From a virus, in the IMG/VR virus record IMGVR_UViG_3300010885_040599, positions 1 to 25,169 of that record: a DNA stretch of 25,169 nucleotides. One strand, 5' to 3'. Both the position numbers and the translations under genes were made by a program. The notes below the pieces were generated by a model. It saw nothing but the letters and a program-made list of their open reading frames with translations, was not told the DNA's origin and searched no databases. How positions within the stretch are numbered: position 1 is the stretch's first letter; each line of letters opens with the position of its first letter. Below are positions 1 through 6,725 of this stretch, in pieces.

Positions 1-14
1 ATTTGTTCGCTCAT
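1..14 (-). CDS. Start of a CDS running off the left edge
   Basis: An ATG on the minus strand (positions 14-12) lies 2 nt after the stop codon of the lipoprotein-like gene at 17-250 and reads M-S-E-Q before leaving the window. The tight spacing fits the operon style of the region. Only four residues are visible, so nothing can be said about function and the start itself is only likely. Confidence 0.4.
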
Positions 15-16
15 GG

Positions 17-250
17 TTACCGGTTCTTCTGGGCGTTATGGAACTTCAAGACGGCATCAGCCGCCTTCTTGGAATCAGCGTCCGAATAGCCTTCTTGCTT
101 GAATCGGCGTTCGGCATAGTCACGCTCTGGGCTAGAGCTGTAACTGCTACTGCCACCAGAAGGCGGCGTAGCGTCGACACAGCCAACGCAGTTCTGGATG
201 ATCAAGGCAATCGCGATGATCAGAATCGTCGAGGTCAGTTCATTCCGCAT
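17..250 (-). CDS. Small exported or lipoprotein-like protein
   Basis: The protein has 77 residues. A hydrophobic segment at residues about 7-19 is followed by cysteines at 21 and 24 (context IQNCVGC), then a Ser/Gly/Pro-rich stretch (about 28-40) and a charged, probably helical C-terminus with Lys/Ala/Asp. This order (signal anchor, lipobox-like Cys, flexible linker) suggests an exported lipoprotein. Neither Cys has a textbook lipobox: N precedes the first, and C-V-G precedes the second. The gene overlaps the 3' end of the upstream gene (240-578) by 11 nt, with a GGAG about 11 nt before the ATG. A small outer-membrane spanin subunit would have a similar layout, but no inner spanin or lysin gene is seen nearby. 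Unidentified family. Confidence 0.6.
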   Translation of the reverse strand: MRNELTSTILIIAIALIIQNCVGCVDATPPSGGSSSYSSSPERDYAERRFKQEGYSDADSKKAADAVLKFHNAQKNR

Positions 251-578
251 CGTCAGTTGGCTCCGTTGTAGGAAGAATAGGGTCGAGGTTATAGGGAAGC
301 TTGAGCAGCGCGATAGCCAGTCCTTGCGTGATCCGCTGGTCGAGCCGGATCAGGAAGCCATTGCGCAGCCGCATACAGGTCTGGGGCGGGGTGACGCTGT
401 TGTCCAACCAGACATGCATGTAGGGCGTCCCCAGATGCGTCAGGACGGGCGTGGCGTCTTCCGGGTAGTCCGGCGCCTTCTTGGCTGGCTCAGGGGCTAC
501 AGCGGCCGCCAGCGCTTTGATTTTGTTATCTAATCTTTGCCTATAGTGGTTGATTCGGTCTAGAAGTGTGTCAGCCAT
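240..578 (-). CDS. Hypothetical protein, 112 aa
   Basis: I do not recognise this protein. The N-terminus (residues 1-25, MADTLLDRINHYRQRLDNKI) looks like an amphipathic helix. It is followed by an Ala/Pro linker (about 25-40) and a mixed region with hydrophobic patches (THLGTPYMHVWLDN, GLAIALLKLPYNL). The start is supported by AGGAG 8 nt upstream of the ATG. It sits 11 nt downstream of the HTH protein gene and overlaps the next gene by 11 nt, so the three are probably co-transcribed. Confidence 0.65.
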   Translation of the reverse strand: MADTLLDRINHYRQRLDNKIKALAAAVAPEPAKKAPDYPEDATPVLTHLGTPYMHVWLDNSVTPPQTCMRLRNGFLIRLDQRITQGLAIALLKLPYNLDPILPTTEPTDDAE

Positions 579-589
579 CCGTGGTTCTC

Positions 590-943
590 CTACTGCATTG
601 GTTTAAATATGCCAGTGTGCTCGCTATATGAGTACACCGGCGCCGTCCAGCGTTCTGTGCGTTCGACCCGCATGCCGCCATGGCTTGTGATCATAACTCT
701 GTTCTTGGTCTTGCGCAGAGCGCGCAACGCCTCTGCGCGCTCTGCGATTTCCTCTTCAGTCGGGTCGCCAGCTAGTCGCTCTAGCTTTTCACGCGATCGC
801 TTGGGCAGCTTATGTTTCGTGACAAGCCGCGAGAGCTGACTCGCTGTGATCCCTAGTTCTTTCTGTATTTGGGTTGCCGGCGTGTCATTGTGCCAGAGCT
901 TGAATAGATCTGGCACATAAATAGGTCTGACTTCCCGCTGCAC
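590..943 (-). CDS. Small helix-turn-helix DNA-binding protein
   Basis: The protein has 117 residues and starts at GTG with a strong AAGGAGG SD about 6 nt upstream. Residues about 11-50 (DLFKLWHNDTPATQIQKELG then ITASQLSRLVTKHKLPKR) have the spacing of a helix-turn-helix of the kind seen in GcrA-like and homeodomain-like phage proteins: an acidic/aromatic first helix, then the 'ATQI..ELGITASQLSRLV' turn-recognition pair, then a basic tail. A charged coiled segment follows (55-80), then a basic and aromatic C-terminus. It probably binds DNA and may regulate transcription. No target can be deduced. Confidence 0.75.
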   Translation of the reverse strand: MQREVRPIYVPDLFKLWHNDTPATQIQKELGITASQLSRLVTKHKLPKRSREKLERLAGDPTEEEIAERAEALRALRKTKNRVMITSHGGMRVERTERWTAPVYSYSEHTGIFKPMQ

Positions 944-953
944 AAAGCCCTCC

Positions 954-1142
954 TTAGCTTCTTTTTTTACGTGCCCTGAGTTTGTCTAACAGGGCGCCGA
1001 CTTGATCATCAAATTCCCAGAACGGCTTGAGTACGCTGTCTGGGGTTTCAGGTGGTAATTCTTTCAGGTGCTTCAGTAATGCCAGCTTGCTGGTTGACAT
1101 CACTGTTTCGATAAGCGCTAACTCCTTGCGTGTAAACTCCAT
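954..1142 (-). CDS. Hypothetical small protein, 62 aa
   Basis: Unrecognised. The protein is short and mostly helical in appearance (MEFTRKELALIETVMSTSKL near the N-terminus), with a Pro-containing break near residue 30 and a basic C-terminal tail (KLRARKKRS). It lies 10 nt after the preceding gene and 10 nt before the HTH gene, in line with the operon. No clear SD precedes the ATG, which is the main doubt about the start. Confidence 0.55.
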   Translation of the reverse strand: MEFTRKELALIETVMSTSKLALLKHLKELPPETPDSVLKPFWEFDDQVGALLDKLRARKKRS

Positions 1143-1152
1143 TGGCCGGCGC

Positions 1153-1419
1153 TCACATATCTTTGTTGGGTTCCTTCACTACAGTCCAGCCAATGAACTT
1201 AAACACGTGCTTTGTGGCGTTGTAGTCAGCGCCTTCGTCTTCCCCGGGTGAGATCAAGATAAGCTGCTTGTTCTTATGGTCAACCCTGAACACCGTACCC
1301 GAGCGCGGAATCCCCCAAACACCGCCGTCTGCAATAACGCGGACGGTTTGCCGGCACCACTCCAGAATGTGCTCTGGCGGTTGGTCAAATCGGCCGGCGT
1401 CTTTATTGAACGCTACCAT
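1153..1419 (-). CDS. Hypothetical protein, 88 aa
   Basis: Unrecognised. The sequence alternates predicted strands and turns (RVIADGGVWGIPRSGTVFRV, KNKQLILISPGED, FKFIGWTVV), which suggests a small beta-rich domain. GGGAG lies 7 nt upstream of the ATG. The gene overlaps the end of the upstream gene (1403-1876) by 17 nt, so translation is probably coupled. The N-terminal part, about an ageing 'PPEHILEWCRQTVRVIADGG' element, resembles phrases in other phage hypothetical proteins but I cannot name a family. Confidence 0.65.
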   Translation of the reverse strand: MVAFNKDAGRFDQPPEHILEWCRQTVRVIADGGVWGIPRSGTVFRVDHKNKQLILISPGEDEGADYNATKHVFKFIGWTVVKEPNKDM

Positions 1420-1876
1420 TGGTTTTCTCCCGTTGGATCAATGCCCGGGTGTAGTCCATGGATACCAGTTCGTGACCCACTTGAAACCGCGCTAGCTCTG
1501 CTAGTAAATAGGGATCCCACGGGGCTCGCATTGGCAACGAGTCTGGCCAGTACATAGATTCGTTGGCATACGCTTCGCTTGCGCCGGATTCCTTATACGC
1601 CGCAACATAGGCGTCGCGGTAGCAGTCTTCAGCTTTGTCGAACTGCACCATAAGCACGACCGTCTCGGTTCCGTCGTCGCTTTTTTCGTCTTCTTGTGCG
1701 GCAGTGGCCAGCCGACAAGCGTAATGCGCCTCGACAAGATGACTAATGATCCCGGCGTCATGGGCGTCGTCAAAATCACTGTTGGCAAAGCTGCGCCGAA
1801 TCAGGCTAGCAATCGTTTCTTCAGTCACAGGGTCACGGTCAGCAATCAAAAACTCTTCGCGAATGGTTTCCGGCAT
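1403..1876 (-). CDS. Hypothetical acidic protein, 157 aa
   Basis: Unrecognised. I chose the ATG at 1876 (MPETIREEF) because it lies 2 nt after the stop of the upstream gene (1879-2352); an extension of 18 residues would run into that gene. The protein is acidic and helical: an N-terminal region with DPVTEETIASLIRRSF and a C-terminal half rich in aromatic residues (YRDAYVAAYKESGASEAYAN, PWDPYLLAELARF). No catalytic motif or membrane segment is visible. The SD is weak (AGAAAG), consistent with translational coupling. Confidence 0.65.
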   Translation of the reverse strand: MPETIREEFLIADRDPVTEETIASLIRRSFANSDFDDAHDAGIISHLVEAHYACRLATAAQEDEKSDDGTETVVLMVQFDKAEDCYRDAYVAAYKESGASEAYANESMYWPDSLPMRAPWDPYLLAELARFQVGHELVSMDYTRALIQREKTNGSVQ

Positions 1877-1878
1877 GG

Positions 1879-2352
1879 TTATGCTTTCTGTTTCTTGGGA
1901 TTGAAGTGCTCCACGATTACGCGTTGCCATTCCCGCGCTTGCGTGCCGCGGCCAAAGAAATCGTTGTAGTTCAGCTTGAGCTGATGCACGATGTCAGCCA
2001 GCACGTCGAGGCCGTAGACGCCTTCCATAGACTCTACAGGTTTACCGTCCGGGCCAAAGATTGTGCTTTTGTGGTCACGAAAGTCACTTTTGATAACACT
2101 CGTGTGCGCCTTGACCATGTCCTTGTGCAGGCCAAGCTCAAGGAACGCTTTTGGCTTCATGATCGTGTGGCCGTCGCAGATATCTGCTACGGCAAGAATG
2201 ACATTGGCCGGGATGTTTTCCCAGCGGGTCATGTCTTTCTTTTTAGCCTTTGGCTTTGCGGCTTTTGGGTTTGATTTTGCTGGCTTTGCTTTTGCCTTGG
2301 CTTTGGGCTTTCCCTTTACGATTGCCTTTTTGGCCACTTTCTTTTTTGCCAT
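1879..2352 (-). CDS. Lys/Ala-rich-tailed protein, possibly nucleic-acid binding
   Basis: The protein has 157 residues from the ATG at 2352. Residues 1-41 are almost only Lys, Ala, Pro, Val and Gly (MAKKKVAKKAIVKGKPKAKA and on), like tails of bacterial histone-H1-like or HU-tail proteins. Residues 42-157 form a compact-looking domain (WENIPANVILAVADI, DGKPVESMEGVYGLDVLADI, REWQRVIVEHF) that I do not recognise. Binding to DNA or RNA through the tail is an inference from charge alone. The start codon lies inside the upstream gene: the first 110 nt also encode the lysine-rich end of the protein at 2243-2746 in another frame. The SD is poor (AGAAAG). Confidence 0.7.
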   Translation of the reverse strand: MAKKKVAKKAIVKGKPKAKAKAKPAKSNPKAAKPKAKKKDMTRWENIPANVILAVADICDGHTIMKPKAFLELGLHKDMVKAHTSVIKSDFRDHKSTIFGPDGKPVESMEGVYGLDVLADIVHQLKLNYNDFFGRGTQAREWQRVIVEHFNPKKQKA

Positions 2353-2746
2353 TGGTGTCTTTCTTTGTGAGCACGGGTTTGGGAGTAGGAAGGAGGATGT
2401 CATTAATAAACTGCCGCCGAGCTTTATAGTTCTCGGCTCTAGATGCTGCGTTTAATTTCTCACTATCAACCCAGCGCCACGCCATCACGTACGCGCCGTA
2501 ATCTTTGTCCGTCGTAGAGACAGCCGCGTTGCCGTCTACTTCCAGAAAGCTTTCTTCGGCATCAATTTGCGCCGCGGCCACGTAGTTGTCGTGAAACTCA
2601 CTGTGGTGTTCTGCCGCAGCCATCTGGATCTTGACCGCAAGCCGGCTGTTCTTTTTGATATCTTGCAGATCTTCGTACTGGATGGCTACCCAACAGACGG
2701 TGTCAAACGGCCGGATGTCCTTATCAAAATGCACGTTCTTGCTCAT
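2243..2746 (-). CDS. Hypothetical protein with Lys-rich C-terminal tail
   Basis: The protein has 167 residues. Residues 1-125 look globular and acidic to neutral (FDTVCWVAIQYEDLQDIKKN, DKDYGAYVMAWRWVDSEKL) and I recognise no family. The last about 40 residues are Lys/Gly/Ser-rich (KKDTNGKKESGQKGNRKGKA and on), a disordered basic tail. This tail is encoded in the same DNA as the basic N-terminus of the next gene, in a different frame, over 110 nt. The gene begins 2 nt after the stop of the 'RQGD' protein gene, with a short GGA-type SD. It could bind nucleic acid through the tail. Confidence 0.65.
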   Translation of the reverse strand: MSKNVHFDKDIRPFDTVCWVAIQYEDLQDIKKNSRLAVKIQMAAAEHHSEFHDNYVAAAQIDAEESFLEVDGNAAVSTTDKDYGAYVMAWRWVDSEKLNAASRAENYKARRQFINDILLPTPKPVLTKKDTNGKKESGQKGNRKGKAQSQGKSKASKIKPKSRKAKG

Positions 2747-2748
2747 GT

Positions 2749-3363
2749 TCAGTCCAGTACGCGGGTAACGGTGTTGTCTCGGGCCACGGTGCGCTGATAT
2801 GTCACGCGGTACGAACCCGGGGGGAGAACCCAGTCTCCGTGCTCAGGATGCGTCACGGTGTTTGTTTCTGTCAAGGCGAAGATCGGACCAGCGAGCAAAA
2901 GCAGCGAAAGCGCGTCAACGCTAGCGATCTTGTTGGCGTCGGTGCCGTCCTTACGTGCTGCCCACTCAGCCGAACGCAACTGCTGCCGCAGGTCAGGTTC
3001 ATTCGCAGAAATGCCGTACTGCGCCGCCAGCTGAATAAACATCTCAGCGCTGCCGCCTTCGCAGGGCTCGTAGGCAGTGACGCCACGGCCATGCTCAAGA
3101 CAATGCCGGCTGCCCTTGGTGTTACCCGGGGCAAGCTGCATTGGGTACGACGGCGTGGCCTTCTTGAACAGGAACGGCGCTGATGTAACGTCCTCGATCA
3201 GCTGGATATACACGTCACCCTGCCGAACCGCGTCGCCGATACTGGCGGCTTCAGGGAAGTTCTGGGGATCATCGTTCTTGATCTTCTCGACCTGCGCCTG
3301 TGCCTCACGGAGCTGGCGAACGGCGGCGTGGTTATCAATATCAAATTTAGTAGCAGTAGTCAT
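2749..3363 (-). CDS. 'RQGD' protein, likely partner of the DUF6745 protein
   Basis: The protein has 204 residues. I chose the ATG at 3363 because GGAG lies 7 nt before it; a longer frame reaches back into the neighbouring gene and is unlikely. After a helical N-terminus it shows RQGDVYIQLIED (about 47-58), QLAPGNTKGSRHCLEHG (about 76-92) and a C-terminal THPEHGDWVLPPGSYRVTYQ block. From memory, this order (RQGD, LAPG..KGSRH, HPEHG..LPPG.Y.V.YQR) marks a small conserved family of unknown function, often encoded beside DUF6745 proteins in bacteria and phages. It lies directly downstream of such a gene here. No enzymatic function is known to me. Confidence 0.7.
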   Translation of the reverse strand: MTTATKFDIDNHAAVRQLREAQAQVEKIKNDDPQNFPEAASIGDAVRQGDVYIQLIEDVTSAPFLFKKATPSYPMQLAPGNTKGSRHCLEHGRGVTAYEPCEGGSAEMFIQLAAQYGISANEPDLRQQLRSAEWAARKDGTDANKIASVDALSLLLLAGPIFALTETNTVTHPEHGDWVLPPGSYRVTYQRTVARDNTVTRVLD

Positions 3364-3397
3364 AGGTAACTCCAAGGAAAGGAAAGGAAAGTAAGAC

Positions 3398-4873
3398 TCA
3401 AGAGGCGCCCAACAACCGCATGGGCTTTGAAGCATAGGAAACAAGCGCGCGGGTGTCAGAATCAACGTCATCGTTAGCCATCCATGCTTGCGCGTCTCGG
3501 CACGTTTGAATTGTGCTTGGGACACTCAAGAAATATCGCCGGCCAGTAGACCTGCAGAACAAGACCATACGGTTCTGTTGCGGACGGTTCCAGCGCACGT
3601 CATCTCTACTAGACTGTGACCGCGGTGCGCCGACCAACATCTCGATAGTGTTATCAATATCGTTCGTGCGCCGGTCGAGCACCGGGCAGTCAGCCTCGAC
3701 GATGAACTTATCCCAGCCAAAGCTTTCAATAGCCAACCGGCGAGTTTCCTCATTGTTAATACGCAGGATGTGCGCGGTCGTGAGCTTGTTTGGCGTATCT
3801 ACAATGTATCTACCGCCTTCTTCCATGTAGTGCCCGTCGTTAAACCAGAGCCGGGTACCGTCAGTCCACGACACAGCCGGCCCTGTCGTGCTATGCAGAT
3901 TACCTGCTTCGTTCGTGTGCATAGTCGGGCGGTCGGCCAGAATGATGCAGGACGACTGGAACGCTGCAAACGCGGTGCAGTGATGGAAGACTTCGTGCTC
4001 CCACGTCAGCTCGGGATCGTTGATGTGCAAGATACGCGCCAGAATCTCAGCGTCGATAGCCTTGGGTACATTGCCCAGAAATACGGCGTCTCCGCTACGC
4101 GCTACTGCGTTGTTTGCGTTTCGCACGACGTCCTCGACATCGATAGCCTTGCGCAGCTCGCCGATAGCGCTGAGCGTAATGTTGTTGTCCCAGAGAGCAG
4201 AGCTAGAAATCTCGCCAAGTTTTTTGCTCGTTAATGCGACTGTGGTCGGTTGCTCTTTGCCATCCCAACTGCGCCGCAATTCAGTCTTGTTTTCTAGCGC
4301 ATTGTGGTCATTTAAAAGCGACGCTACCATCCGCATAACGTTGTCTAGCGAGTTTGTGTTGTACGCCACCGCGGCGTTCTCACTATCAGAGCTAAATCGT
4401 GAACGAAACTGCGTACTGATTAGGCTAGTGGTCTGAGCTACCAATCGTTCTTGCGTAAGGTATTCAGCCCGGATAGCGCGCAGCCACGTACGACCGAATT
4501 CGCTATTGGCGTTGTGCCACCAGCGCCGATTGCCGCCGTTCCATTTGGCTAGCGGATCTCGGCGCAGGTCTTTCAGAAACCCCGGGTCGATGCCCAGCAA
4601 GCCGCAGATCTCTGTAGCCGTCTTCTTGTTCATGCGGCCACGCGTAACTGTGACGGCAAGCATGAACGCCACAGGCGATGCTACGGTAAGAAATTTGACT
4701 TCTTTGAGCTTGTGCTTGGCGCTGCGGTGGGCGCCAATACCGGTCTTATACGCTGCTTGGATATACGTCTTAGCCTTTTCGATATTCGGCACGCCAGCGT
4801 AAACATTGTTTTCCCAGCGTGCAAACGTCTCTTGAACAATTGCGCTATGCGCTTTGGATATCTTGGACTTCAT
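3398..4873 (-). CDS. DUF6745-like protein
   Basis: The protein has 491 residues. The middle to C-terminal part carries the pattern I associate with DUF6745: DRPTMHTNEAGNLHSTTGPA (from residue 314), VSWTDGTRLWFNDGHYM, then an NNEETRRLAIESFGWDKFI block (about 373-391) and a long variable end. The N-terminal half (1-200) is basic and helical with no motif I know. The molecular function of the family is unknown. The start overlaps the stop of the upstream gene as ATGA. The next gene downstream, across a 34 nt gap, encodes the 'RQGD' protein that commonly goes with DUF6745, so the two probably work as a pair. Confidence 0.75.
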   Translation of the reverse strand: MKSKISKAHSAIVQETFARWENNVYAGVPNIEKAKTYIQAAYKTGIGAHRSAKHKLKEVKFLTVASPVAFMLAVTVTRGRMNKKTATEICGLLGIDPGFLKDLRRDPLAKWNGGNRRWWHNANSEFGRTWLRAIRAEYLTQERLVAQTTSLISTQFRSRFSSDSENAAVAYNTNSLDNVMRMVASLLNDHNALENKTELRRSWDGKEQPTTVALTSKKLGEISSSALWDNNITLSAIGELRKAIDVEDVVRNANNAVARSGDAVFLGNVPKAIDAEILARILHINDPELTWEHEVFHHCTAFAAFQSSCIILADRPTMHTNEAGNLHSTTGPAVSWTDGTRLWFNDGHYMEEGGRYIVDTPNKLTTAHILRINNEETRRLAIESFGWDKFIVEADCPVLDRRTNDIDNTIEMLVGAPRSQSSRDDVRWNRPQQNRMVLFCRSTGRRYFLSVPSTIQTCRDAQAWMANDDVDSDTRALVSYASKPMRLLGAS

Positions 4874-5217
4874 GTGGTTTCTTGGTTAGTGACTTCGGAA
4901 TGCGGCATGTAACAAGGGTGCTGATAGAGCACCTTGCCGCCGCGGGATGTCTGAATTTTGATAATTCTATGGTCGAGAATATGTGCGCCGCCCATTGCGC
5001 GTTTGTTGTACAGCACAATTGGGACTTTATATTGCCCGCCACTGCGGCTCACGTAGCCGCACATGTCCATACTGTCTCCCCAATCTTGGCCGGCTTCTGG
5101 GCCTGTGATGTTGCCGTACCGGAACTTGATGCGCTTGTTATACAACCGACATGCTTCCAGTATGTTGGCAACTTCTGCCGGCGTCTCATCGTGATACCAT
5201 GTCCCGTTGAGTAGCAA
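4870..5217 (-). CDS. Conserved phage-type hypothetical protein, 115 aa
   Basis: The best start is a TTG at 5217, with AGGGGG about 7 nt upstream; no ATG with an SD is available nearby. The sequence TPAEVANILEACRLYNKRIK, then FRYGNITGPEAGQDWGDS, then GYVSRSGGQYKVPIVLYNKR and GGAHILDHRIIKI resembles a small beta-rich family often found in phages and plasmids (pattern 'R+R.YGD..TG..W....+.G.+.RS.G...P+L'). No function is known to me. It overlaps the alpha-CTD fusion gene upstream by 32 nt and the DUF6745 gene by 4 nt. Confidence 0.7.
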   Translation of the reverse strand: MLLNGTWYHDETPAEVANILEACRLYNKRIKFRYGNITGPEAGQDWGDSMDMCGYVSRSGGQYKVPIVLYNKRAMGGAHILDHRIIKIQTSRGGKVLYQHPCYMPHSEVTNQETT

Positions 5218-5896
5218 GTGTTTCCCCCTTGAGAGTTAAACCGTGCCGCGCTAGCGCTTCGCGAATTTGAGTTAAACTTGTAAGCCCAAACCCGCGGCAT
5301 TCCATAAGATCAGCCGCACTAAGCGCTGTTATGCTAGCGACAGATGTAGCGCCAAGGTTAAACAATGCTTTTTGTGCTCGGGGGCCTAAGCCCAGCCAGT
5401 AAACATGCTTTTGCAGAACGTCTGTCTCTTGCGCTGGTGGCGGCGCAGTGGGTCTTGGGTCGACAAAGCCGTAGCTAATTGACGCGCCCGTGGTGTTGAT
5501 TTCAAACGTCTCAAAGAGATCGCAGTCGCCTAGCCAGTAATCATGGATTGGCAGGATCTCGACAAAGTCATCGCCGCCTACCAGTTCCCGGCTCATTCCA
5601 TACCAGTCATCAAACTCGCCGACATTCGGGTCACAGCCCTCGGCGTATATCACGCGATTAGTGTTGCCGTCTTCTGTAAGCAAGCGCGGCTCACCGTTGC
5701 TCATGAGGTAGACGCCCTGATCATGTACGAATAAGAGCGCCGGGCCGCGGGGCGTTCTGTTAGTGATTGGCGGCAAGCCTGCTGCTGCGCACTCTTCGTC
5801 CGTCATGTTCTCGTAACCCATGTCGAACTCAGCTGCAGCCATAGCGTGCTCAATGAGCGGCTTCAGCTCCGACGTCTTGAACCTGCAGATTCCCAT
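5186..5896 (-). CDS. DUF3085-like domain fused to RNA polymerase alpha-CTD-like domain
   Basis: The protein has 236 residues. Residues about 4-125 fit DUF3085 as I recall it: FKTSELKPLIEHAM, GPALLFVHDQGVYLMSNGEP, RVIYAEGCDPNVGEFDDW and VGGDDFVEILPI. A Pro-rich linker (145-157) leads to residues 162-226, which match the RNA polymerase alpha C-terminal domain (two helix-hairpin-helix units): VYWLGLGPRAQKALFNLG, TSVASITALSAADLMECRGF, GLTSLTQIREALARHGLTLK. Aligned by eye to E. coli alpha, R265 (R173), G296 (G204) and S299 (S207) are kept, while N268 is Lys and K298 is Thr. The domain could bind DNA or contact transcription factors. Start ATG at 5896, with AAAGGGA upstream. The fusion and its position in a phage are unusual. 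Confidence 0.8.
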   Translation of the reverse strand: MGICRFKTSELKPLIEHAMAAAEFDMGYENMTDEECAAAGLPPITNRTPRGPALLFVHDQGVYLMSNGEPRLLTEDGNTNRVIYAEGCDPNVGEFDDWYGMSRELVGGDDFVEILPIHDYWLGDCDLFETFEINTTGASISYGFVDPRPTAPPPAQETDVLQKHVYWLGLGPRAQKALFNLGATSVASITALSAADLMECRGFGLTSLTQIREALARHGLTLKGETLATQRDMVSR

Positions 5897-5933
5897 CTTC
5901 TAGTTCCCTTTCGAGATGCTTGCTGCGGTCAAA
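5896..5933. repeat. 34-38 nt imperfect direct repeat, copy 1
   Basis: The segment is nearly identical to 6194-6231 (about 29 of the 34 central bases match, CTAG-TCCCTTTCGAGAT). This copy covers the last codons of the gene at 5900-6169 and the SD of the alpha-CTD fusion gene. The second copy lies within the DUF6915-like gene, in another reading frame. Confidence 0.6.
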
Positions 5934-6169
5934 TTTTGCCGCAGTTCGTTTATTAGTCTGGTACCCAGTTCATCTTCGCCAGCGGAGCCGTTGAGTAACG
6001 CGCTCTCATCGCCGTTGTCTGCTAACTCATCGGCGATGGCGTCAGTGAGGTTGAGCAAGCCAGAAATTAGTGCGTCGTTTACGTCAAACTTTTCCAGATA
6101 ACACAGTAAAAGCCGCTGAGCGTACAGCTCTGTTGTGTCGATACCGAGCGTGATATTTATGCGTGTCAT
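5900..6169 (-). CDS. Hypothetical protein, 89 aa
   Basis: Unrecognised. I chose the ATG at 6169 (MTRINITLGIDTTELYAQRL) because it overlaps the stop of the upstream gene as ATGA; a longer frame lies inside that gene. The protein appears helical, with a hydrophobic LISGLLNLTDAIADELAD stretch and an acidic middle. Its last codons lie in a 34-nt repeat shared, in another frame, with the upstream DUF6915-like gene. The gene ends 3 nt before the alpha-CTD fusion gene, whose SD lies in the same repeat. Confidence 0.65.
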   Translation of the reverse strand: MTRINITLGIDTTELYAQRLLLCYLEKFDVNDALISGLLNLTDAIADELADNGDESALLNGSAGEDELGTRLINELRQNLTAASISKGN

Positions 6170-6540
6170 GCGGTTGTCTCTACTTCCTCTGTTTCTGCTA
6201 GCTCCCTTTCGAGATTCTTGCCGCGGCCAAGCATCCAGCCTTCGGTTTTGATATTTGAAAGCCAATCCGCCACGGTGGGGATTCGGCCTAGGTCTTCTTT
6301 GACGTGCTGCTCGCCTATATAGCGCACAGGAACGACTCTGCCGGCTGAGTTCACGATCGTCACGCCGAAGATCCTCTCGGCCATGAAAATGCCCTCCGTG
6401 TGGTGGCGAAGGGCTCTGTGGCGAAAGTCAGCCATGTGCGCTTTGGACTCATCGAACCAGTCGTGGATCTTCTGGTAGTCCTCGGGTTCGCCGCCCCACT
6501 TACGGGCTGACGATATCGCGTGGTGGTATGGGTGAGCCAT
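6166..6540 (-). CDS. DUF6915-like protein
   Basis: The protein has 124 residues from the second of two adjacent ATGs (6540), which gives MAHPYHH and the better distance to GGAA; starting at 6543 would add one Met. Features match the DUF6915 family as I remember it: N-terminal MAHPYHHAISSARKWGG, then IHDWFDESKAHMADFRHRAL, RHHTEGIFMAERIFG, PVRYIGEQHVKEDLGRIP and a DW...GW end. The many conserved His, Arg and Asp residues suggest metal binding or catalysis, but no reaction is known. It belongs to a run of genes joined by TGATG- or ATGA-type junctions. Confidence 0.85.
   Translation of the reverse strand: MAHPYHHAISSARKWGGEPEDYQKIHDWFDESKAHMADFRHRALRHHTEGIFMAERIFGVTIVNSAGRVVPVRYIGEQHVKEDLGRIPTVADWLSNIKTEGWMLGRGKNLERELAETEEVETTA
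6194..6231. repeat. 34-38 nt imperfect direct repeat, copy 2
   Basis: Matches 5896-5933 (see there). In this copy the minus strand encodes KNLERELAE in the C-terminal tail of the DUF6915-like protein. In the first copy the same frame would read KHLERELE but is not used. A short duplication or recombination is likely. Confidence 0.6.
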
Positions 6541-6725
6541 CATTTCCTTTCGTTATACGGCGGATCACTCACCTTGAGTTTGCCTTCTGCTTTGGCGACT
6601 GCTTCTATTGCGTCATTGAGCCATCTAGGCATATCGTCGTTACTGATGTGCTTGTGCGCCCATATCACACTGCGCAGCGCATTCAACATGTCGGTGCTTG
6701 CTGCGATTAGATGGGAGTCCTGCAT
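6540..6725 (-). CDS. Small phage protein with LIAA-type helix
   Basis: The protein has 61 residues from the ATG at 6725, chosen because GGAGG lies 4 nt upstream and the ATG overlaps the previous stop as TGATG; a GTG one codon earlier is the alternative. MQDSHLIAASTDMLNALRSV followed by an IEAVAKAEGK-type end matches a widespread short phage motif (HLIAAAPDLLEALR...AKAEGK) of unknown role. It appears fully helical. Confidence 0.65.
   Translation of the reverse strand: MQDSHLIAASTDMLNALRSVIWAHKHISNDDMPRWLNDAIEAVAKAEGKLKVSDPPYNERK

Noticed and set aside
3364-3525. 54-residue N-terminal extension of the RQGD protein
   Set aside because: It overlaps the DUF6745 gene, and a GGAG at the right distance marks the ATG at 3363 as the start.
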